Below are positions 58,144-64,000 of a stretch of 64,000 nt of DNA, piece by piece. The stretch lies in NCBI GenBank assembly GCA_039583875.1, contig CM077151.1, forward strand, positions 24,918,208 to 24,982,207, written 5' to 3'. Under the pieces are notes generated by a model. The model was given only the letters and a program-made list of their open reading frames with translations, was not told the origin of the DNA and did no database searches. Position numbers and translations under genes: made by a program. Origin of the DNA: Platanthera guangdongensis (Eukaryota > Streptophyta > Magnoliopsida > Asparagales > Orchidaceae). Each line of letters starts with the position of its first letter. The first letter of the stretch is position 1.

Positions 58144-59332
58144 TCTATACTATTCTATAAAGTAAAAACACCCTTTGGTGCAACATTCATAATACTTGTA
58201 ATACCCTCATTGTTTTTAATTAAAGACACCAAACTATGACAAAAAATTCAAAATTTTTTTTTGAATATAATGGACCCGTGTCTAACTTCATAAGGAATTC
58301 TCCATCTTTATGTCCGTCAACTTTACTTGCTTGCTGGGAATAGTATAGATATATGTTATCAAAGTCTTCTCCCATCAGCCCATCTTTCCCAGCAGCTTTA
58401 TGTCCATCAGCAAGCTTTATGTCCATCACCTCTCATCAGCAAGTTTTATGTCCATCAGCAAGCTTTATGTCTCATCAGCAATCTTTATGTCCCATCAGCA
58501 AGCTTTATGTCCCATCAAGAGCTACTTTGGGTTGATTGTGCATAAAGTTTTCTTTTGATTTCACTTGCAAAGACTATATTTTTATGCATATGATTCAGAT
58601 TGCTCTTAACTTATATGATCTAATTTGAGCATTGAAATTTGTTTTGCATATGTTATTGATTTCGAAGGTTTTATTTTTAGGTTTTAAGATTTTGGGGAAT
58701 GTGAAATCAAGTTCTCAAATATTTGTCATATTTTAAGATTTAAGGTTTTGACAAAGATCGCATCCATGACAAATGTCGCACACACGACAAATGTCGCACC
58801 CACGGCTAATGTTGCACCCACGACAAATGTCGCCCCCGTGAAAAAATACCGCCTCCACGAAAAAGATCGCCCCCACGAAAAATGTCGCCCCCACGGTAAA
58901 TGTCGCCTCCGCGACAAATGTCGCCCCGACGGCAAATGTCGTCCCCACGATAAATGGCGCCCCCACGACAAAGTTGTCCTCCACGATCAATGTCGCCTCC
59001 ACGACAAATGTCGTTCCCATGACAAATTTCGCCCCCACGACAAATGTCACCCCCACGACAAATGTCGCCCGCCACGATCAATGCCGCCCCCACGACAAAT
59101 GCCGCCCCCACGACAAATGTCGCTCCCACGACAAATGCCGTCCCCAGGACAAATGTCGTCCCCATGACAAATGCCGCCCCTAAAACAAATGCAGCCCCCA
59201 TGACAAATGCAGCCCCCACGACAAATGCCTCCCCCACGACAAATGTCACCCTTACGACAAATGACGCCCCCACGACAAATGTCGCCCCCACGACAAATAC
59301 CCCCAGAGCCGGAGGCTCGTACCTGTCACTCG
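58144..59332 (+). mobile_element. Helitron-like non-autonomous element, 1189 bp, with minisatellite
   Basis: Copies 1 and 2 read AATAGCACAGATTTGATATG, while here that site is split: AATAGCACA|TCTATACTATTC ... CACTCG|TATTTGATATG. The insert starts TC, lies between A and T, leaves no target duplication, and ends with hairpin GAGCCGGAGGCTC (59305-59317) about 11 nt before the terminus. These are Helitron traits, though the end is CTCG and not CTRR. 58748-59300 is an 18-bp array. 58380-58520 has a separate TTTATGTCCATCAGCAAGC-type repeat. No Rep/helicase gene. Confidence 0.7.
58748..59300. repeat. 18-bp minisatellite, about 31 units
   Basis: Consensus CCCCCACGACAAATGTCG; most units hold the palindrome CGACA-AA-TGTCG. 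The period is a multiple of three, so several frames stay open by chance on both strands. Confidence 0.92.
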
Positions 59333-59696
59333 TATTTGATATGCAAGATCATTAACATTAGGAGTCAATGACTCCGTGGAACATATAACAATTTATTGAT
59401 TGGTTCACTGCCATTTATTATTAGAGATGGTATTTTGGTTAGTAACAATACTACCGTAACAAGATCATAAATGCCCGTACAAAAAACTACAAATTCTTTA
59501 CTTAAATGCTTTAAGAAGTTTGAACTTAAATCTGCCTATTCATTATTCAAGGATATAGTATGATAATATTAAATAGATCAATATTAAATTATATAATTAT
59601 ATAATTACATATTTTAAAAGATTAAATTGTTATTAAACTATACCGTAGTCTGTCAATAAAAATTAAATAAAAATCTAAAAATTTATTTAAAAAGAT

Positions 59697-60114
59697 TGGT
59701 GATTGTTAACCGCAACTCGTAATTGGCTAGTCGCACCCCAAAATCTTCCAATTTTTCGCGCATTTTCAAAATACGCTTTGTACATGCAATATCAGGAAAA
59801 GTGTTCAACACAAAAGTTGTAGATATCGACGAGATCTACAACTTTCGTGTTGAACACTTTTCCTGAAATTGAATGTACAAGGCGTATTTCGAAAAGATGC
59901 AAAACCTGTGCATATTTCCAAAGTACACATTGTACATGCATTTTTAGGAAAAGTGATCAACACGAAAGTTGTAGATCTCGTCGATATCTACAACTTTCGT
60001 GCGGAACACTTTTCCTGATATTACATGTACAAGGCGTATTTCGAAAAGGCGCGAAAAATTGAGAAATTTTGGGGTGCGACTAGTAAAATAACGGGTTGCA
60101 GTTAACAATCACCA
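59697..60114. mobile_element. Foldback MITE with two internal hairpins, 418 bp
   Basis: Termini TGGTGATTGTTAACCGCAAC and its complement (GTTGCAGTTAACAATCACCA), flanked by AAAGAT on both sides (59691-59696, 60115-60120). Inside are two palindromes centred on ATCGACGAGAT and CTCGTCGATAT, with arms GTGTTCAACACAAAAGTTGT, as at 37395-37785. Non-coding. Confidence 0.82.
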
Positions 60115-60122
60115 AAAGATTT

Positions 60123-60920
60123 TGGGTCCGTTTGTTTCCGCGTTACCACTCCGTTGAGTTGGGATCGTACCTGAGTTTTTTTTTCTGTCAGTTTGTTTCG
60201 GCGTTGCGGCGGGATCGGAGGAGCAAATTTCCGTTCTAAACGGAGCTTTGGGACAGCTCCTGAGAGCTCCTTTTCACCGGAGCTTTCCAACGTCACGCAC
60301 AGCTGCAGCGGCGATGGTTGCCGAAGCAGTGCTCCGGTGACGAGCGGCGGAGGTGCGCACGTTTCAGAGCAGACGTTTCATGGTTGCCGAAGCAGTGCTC
60401 CGGTGACGAGCGACGATGGTTGCCGAAGCCGTCCTCCGGTAAGGTCGGCGGAGCCTTGCTCCAGCGAGGGAAGGTGTAGCGTGCTCCAGCGAGGGAAGCG
60501 TGCTCCAGCGAGAGAAGATGATGAACAGTATTATTAAATTTATAATTATTATAATAAATATTAATTAACCTATTATTATTATATTCATTTAATTTATTAT
60601 TACGGATTATTATTATATTTATAATTATTATATTTATGATTACTATTTTTATTATTATTAGGATATTATATTTATAATTATTATATTTATGATTATGATA
60701 TGGATTAGCCCATTATTATTATTATTGTTATTATTATTAAACATAACAGAAACGCCACCGTTGTTTTATCAAACTGTTTCTCCATTCTGAACAGTTCTGT
60801 CACCGCTGTTTTACCAAACTGTTTTGTCATTTTGAACAGCTCCATTCCAACAGCTCTATTTCTACAACTCTATTCCCACAACTCCTTTTCTCACCGTCAC
60901 CGCCGAAACAAACTGACCCA
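60123..60920. mobile_element. MITE-like element with internal minisatellite and TTA-rich core
   Basis: Left end TGGGTCCGTTTGTTTCCGCG with a second start at 60188 (GTCAGTTTGTTTCGGCG). The right end is CGCCGAAACAAACTGACCCA. Inside, GATGGTTGCCGAAGCAGTGC recurs three times (60310-60440) and GTGCTCCAGCGAGGGAAG three times (60460-60515). 60540-60760 is TTA/TAT-rich. I could not identify a target duplication. Confidence 0.6.
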
Positions 60921-60999
60921 TTATGTTGGGGTGATTTACAGCAGCGGATTCAAGCTAAACTCTATTAAAACCGAAAGGAACGTGCTATTTCTTATCCCC

Positions 61000-61440
61000 T
61001 CCCGATATCCCTAACCCTAAGCCGCAAGCCTCCCACGACGGCTCCCTCCTCTCTCCCCGACGCCGCTACCACTCACGCCTCCTCCCGTGATATCCCAGCT
61101 GCCACCGAAGAAATCAACACAAAGACCTCTGCCCCAGAAGAGATCAACGTTCCCTGCCTCCACCGAAGCCCTGCTTCCTTCTGAGACGCACGCGACCCAC
61201 GACTCTCAGACTTCTTCTCCTTCATGTATAACCCGATTTCCCTAACCCTAAACCGCAAGCCTCCAACGACTGCTCCCTCCTCGCTCCCCTACGCCGCTAT
61301 CACTCACGCCTCCTCCCGTGAAATAGCTGCTGCCACCAAAGAAATCAACGGTCAGACCTCTGCCCTAGAAGACATTAACGTTCCCGCCTCCACCGAAGCC
61401 CTGCTTCCTTCTTGGACGCACGCGACGCACAACGCTCCAG
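61000..61440 (+). repeat. Two diverged leader-like units with telo-box motifs
   Basis: 61005-61240 and 61241-61440 are direct repeats, each starting TCCCTAACCCTAARCCGCAA and ending ACGCACGCGACSCACRAC. CCTAACCCTAA is the complement of a plant telo-box, frequent in promoters of translation genes. Promoter function is inference. Confidence 0.6.
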
Positions 61441-62480
61441 CTTCTTCATTTTCATCTGAGATCCGTTTTCTATTTTCGTTTTCAGATCTGAGGTTCGTTT
61501 TCTATTTTATTTCAGATCTGAGGCTCGTTCTCTATTTTTTACTTTCAGATCCGAGGTTTGTTTTCGATTTTCATTTTATATTTCATTTTCTGATTCCAGA
61601 TCTGACATAAATAGATTTTCAATGTCGTTTTCTATTCCAGATCTACCATAATATTGCAAAAAATGTCATCTATAAGAAAATATATGCATTTAATATTCAT
61701 TGAAAAAATAGATATAAGCCTAAATCCAATGCCTCTATCTTTTAAATTGAACAAAGGGAAGAAAAAAGGATGTGCTCATCACATCATAATATCAATAAAT
61801 TAGTCCAAAAGAATTCAAGTTTAGGTCATCATTCCACAAAAAAGAATGGCCCACTAATCTTTTTGCAGGAATCAATAGCAATTAAATAATATTTTATCAC
61901 CAAAAAATAGCACAGATTTGATATGCAAGATCATTAACATTAGGAGTCAATGGCTCCAGTGTGAAATGAAGCTCACATCCGTGGAACATACAACAATTTA
62001 TTGGTTGGCTCATTGCCATTTATTATTAGAGGCGGTATTTTGGTTAGTAACAATACGACCATAACAACACCATAAATGCACGTATTAAAGGAACTACAAA
62101 TTCTTTGCTTAACTGTTCTAAGAAGTTTGAAGTTAAATCTGGGTATTCATTATTTAAGGATATAGTATGATAATATAGGATAAATCAAGATTAAATTGTT
62201 TAGTTATATAATTACATATTTTAAAAGATTAAATTGTTTAGTTAAATTCTTTTCCTGTTATACTGTAGTCGTCATCGCTAAACCGGAAATTTTGGGATCG
62301 AGTGGTGGTTGTTTTTTTAAAATTTTAAATGATTTACTTTTCTCTATGAATGTGGTGAACTGACACATCCATGGGAATAAAAAAGATATTGGTATTTTAT
62401 GATTTGATCATAGGAATAAAACCTGACATACTTATCTACTAAAAAAAGATTTCAGCATTTTATGATTCATCATGGCTTGA

Positions 62481-62583
62481 ATGAGTTTTTCCTCCTATGT
62501 TGGTGAATTTGATATAACTATTAGATTGATTAAGAAGTGTATTGTTAAAATTGTAACTGTCCGTAGTCCGCCATAATCAACAA
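62481..62583. other. 103-bp indel between the paralogous copies
   Basis: Present in copy 2 between GGCTTGAAT and AAAATCCTATC, absent from copy 1 at about 7783. No inverted ends are obvious. Either an insertion here or a deletion in copy 1. Confidence 0.75.
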
Positions 62584-62780
62584 TAAAATCCTATCTATAC
62601 ACCATGAAGTATTTTTCAATATTTCATCCATTCAACATTTCACAATGAGTACATACACACGTACAAGTCCAAAAAAAGTGCATACATCCTGTTCATACTA
62701 TAGTATTTACCTTCTACTTATACTACGCATATACATGAATTTAGTACAAGTATACAAGTAACATAAGCCTCTACAAAAGT

Positions 62781-62910
62781 AAGTGCGTATCAACAAAAGT
62801 AGCTAAGTTGCGCCATCAACAAAAGTAGCTAAGTTGCGCCATCAACAAAAGTAGCTAAGTTGCGCCATCAACAAAAGTAGCTAAGTTGCGCCATCAAGAA
62901 AAGTAGCTAG
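62781..62910. repeat. 26-bp tandem repeat, about five units (copy 2)
   Basis: Unit type GCGCCATCAACAAAAGTAGC plus TAAGTT. Expanded relative to copy 1 at 7972-8024. Confidence 0.85.
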
Positions 62911-63818
62911 CATCTTTATATATTCAAGTCATATCACTAGCATTGTCCAGTTTGTGAGTTTCCTGTGCCTAAAAAATTAGAGTTTGAAACCATTAGTCTT
63001 TACCAAAGACTAAGCGAGAACAAACCTTTTTAACCTGCTGTAGATGCAAAACCAAAAAGATTACATATAGCAATATGCACAACATTATAACAGATATAAT
63101 CTGAGCCAGTAAAGGTAGTAAAGCAGTAATTTTATATCAACATTCCTATGAAACAATAGAGTATAGTGTAAGGACATATCAGTGTGCATGTATATAGCAT
63201 AGTCTGAGTTATCATGAACAGGCGTATATAACAGTAAGGTAAGAGATCATTTGTTTCTATGAAATTTCATTAACTAGGAAATATTAAGGGCAATTGAATC
63301 TGTAATCTGTATACGTTCTCTTATTTCAGTCTTTAGGTCCGACCCTTTAGGGTCATCAATGTCCAAAACAGTACGTACAATACGCGTACATGCCTTTCGG
63401 TCGACTGGTTTGACAATTCTTCTGTATCATTTCATTCATGTGCATGCAATATCAATTTGCCCTTAACATAACCTTGTGTCGACACGTTAACATTTAGATA
63501 AACAGTACTTATTTATTTTATAATCCCCTCAAATTTTCTTTCACCTGTTTGCCTTTTACCAAGGCCACACATTTTTTTTTCAGTGATAAACAATGTATTC
63601 ATGATGTGACAAGCCATATAAATCTCATTTCATATCCTTGAAAAGATGCAAATAAATAAATTACTTTAAATAAGCATAAATTAAAAAGATAAGTCTCACC
63701 GTCACTTTTTCCTTCCCAGCATCACGCCCTACGTCATCGCCGTGTCTATCTTGGGATGCCATCCTTCGCAATACCTGTTTCAAAATCTTATCTTTAGGGG
63801 TCATGTGTATCGGGGTTG
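62890..63818 (-). pseudogene. Exon-like fragments of an unrecognised host gene, copy 2
   Basis: Counterparts of 8000-8924. ATG at about 63807 reads MTPKDKILKQVLRRM and ends at a good GTGAGAC donor. The second stretch reads KACTRIVRTVLDIDDPKG and SDLKTEIRERI with no stop, unlike copy 1. The last stretch reads AQETHKLDNASDMT and then a stop. Conservation of frame between copies and the better donor suggest this copy was functional more recently. Function unknown, and the gene start is probably beyond the window. Confidence 0.35.
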
Positions 63819-64000
63819 CACCACATTAGAGTTATAGCGTTGACACTTTCGGGTTGACTAGATTTTTCTTTAAGATTTGTCGAAGGAGGAAACACTAATA
63901 TGAGAGTGTACAGGTGAAACTAAGTGAAGGAATAATTCAATCAGTGAAGCAGTCCTGAGTGAACAATAAAAGATCAAACAATATATGCTTGTTTTCATTC

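Larger units (their letters stand above)
57649..59655. other. Partial third copy of the host-like segment
   Basis: Matches 6942-7560 and 61645-62270 (ACCATAATATTG, AATTGAACAAAGGGAAG, AATAGCACA, ATATGCAAGATCATTAAC) but is more diverged than copies 1 and 2. Two insertions absent from the others interrupt it: 57731-57944 and 58144-59332. Confidence 0.8.
60923..64000. other. Duplicated host-like segment, copy 2 (hAT-free)
   Basis: 61065-63904 aligns with 6342-9025, and 63905-64000 aligns with 17055-17150. The hAT position is a single AATATGAG here. It keeps the left context lost in copy 1 (60923-61064). The segment continues past the window end. Confidence 0.88.

Noticed and set aside
58748..59300. 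CRISPR array or coding repeat protein
   Set aside because: Direct 18-bp head-to-tail units without unique spacers; a minisatellite.
61005..61025. Interstitial telomeric repeat
   Set aside because: Only two CCCTAA-like units; better explained as a telo-box in a leader or promoter.

Overview
This window is plant nuclear DNA from a gene-poor, retrotransposon-rich region. Spliced genes with GT-AG introns, plant LTR retrotransposon families (Tat-like and chromoviral Ty3/gypsy, Ty1/copia), LTRs with TATAAATAGG-type promoters, an Au-like SINE and a spliced plant hAT transposase gene all point to an angiosperm. I cannot name the species. No bacterial, organellar, rRNA or CRISPR content was seen.

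Layout. 1-6341: the 5' part of a minus-strand Tat-like Ty3/gypsy element. Its 5' LTR is 5662-6341 and its gag-protease block is present twice in tandem. 6342-18050: copy 1 of a duplicated host-like segment, split by an 8021-bp hAT element (9026-17046). 18310-20900: two head-to-tail units and one further locus, all carrying an 18-bp palindromic minisatellite beside a GC-rich hairpin. 20900-23300: small gypsy debris and a 446-bp foldback built of two head-to-head tRNA-like arms. 23300-31990: tandem fragments of a short LTR element, an Au-like SINE, further LTR pieces, and copia and gypsy fragments. 33451-36663: the best candidate host gene, four exons, 176 codons. 37400-41340: a foldback MITE, a decayed GC-rich stretch, a copia RT/RNase H fused to a gypsy gag fragment, and an LTR with a 20-bp minisatellite. 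41341-54493: a Tekay-like chromovirus with 4.7-kb LTRs that has lost most of its reverse transcriptase. 54499-57600: the interrupted copia element continues (integrase, protease, gag end, probable LTR). 57649-59655: a partial third copy of the host-like segment, carrying a hAT-type MITE and a Helitron-like element. 59697-60920: two MITEs. 60923-64000: copy 2 of the host-like segment, which holds the empty site for the hAT insertion.

The standout is the hAT element. Copy 2 gives its exact pre-insertion sequence, with an 8-bp target duplication (AATATGAG) and CATTCTTGTC terminal repeats. Each end carries an array of about 28-bp palindromes built on ACTGCGGTT/AACCGCAGT. Inside are two minus-strand genes. 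One is a BED/DUF659/hAT-dimer transposase with one stop codon and one frameshift. The other is a 12-exon gene that joins a Transposase_24-like N-terminus, a Q-rich coiled coil and a Ulp1-like (C48) cysteine protease with all catalytic positions visible. The second gene is better preserved than the transposase. Most other coding material is broken by stops, frameshifts or deletions.
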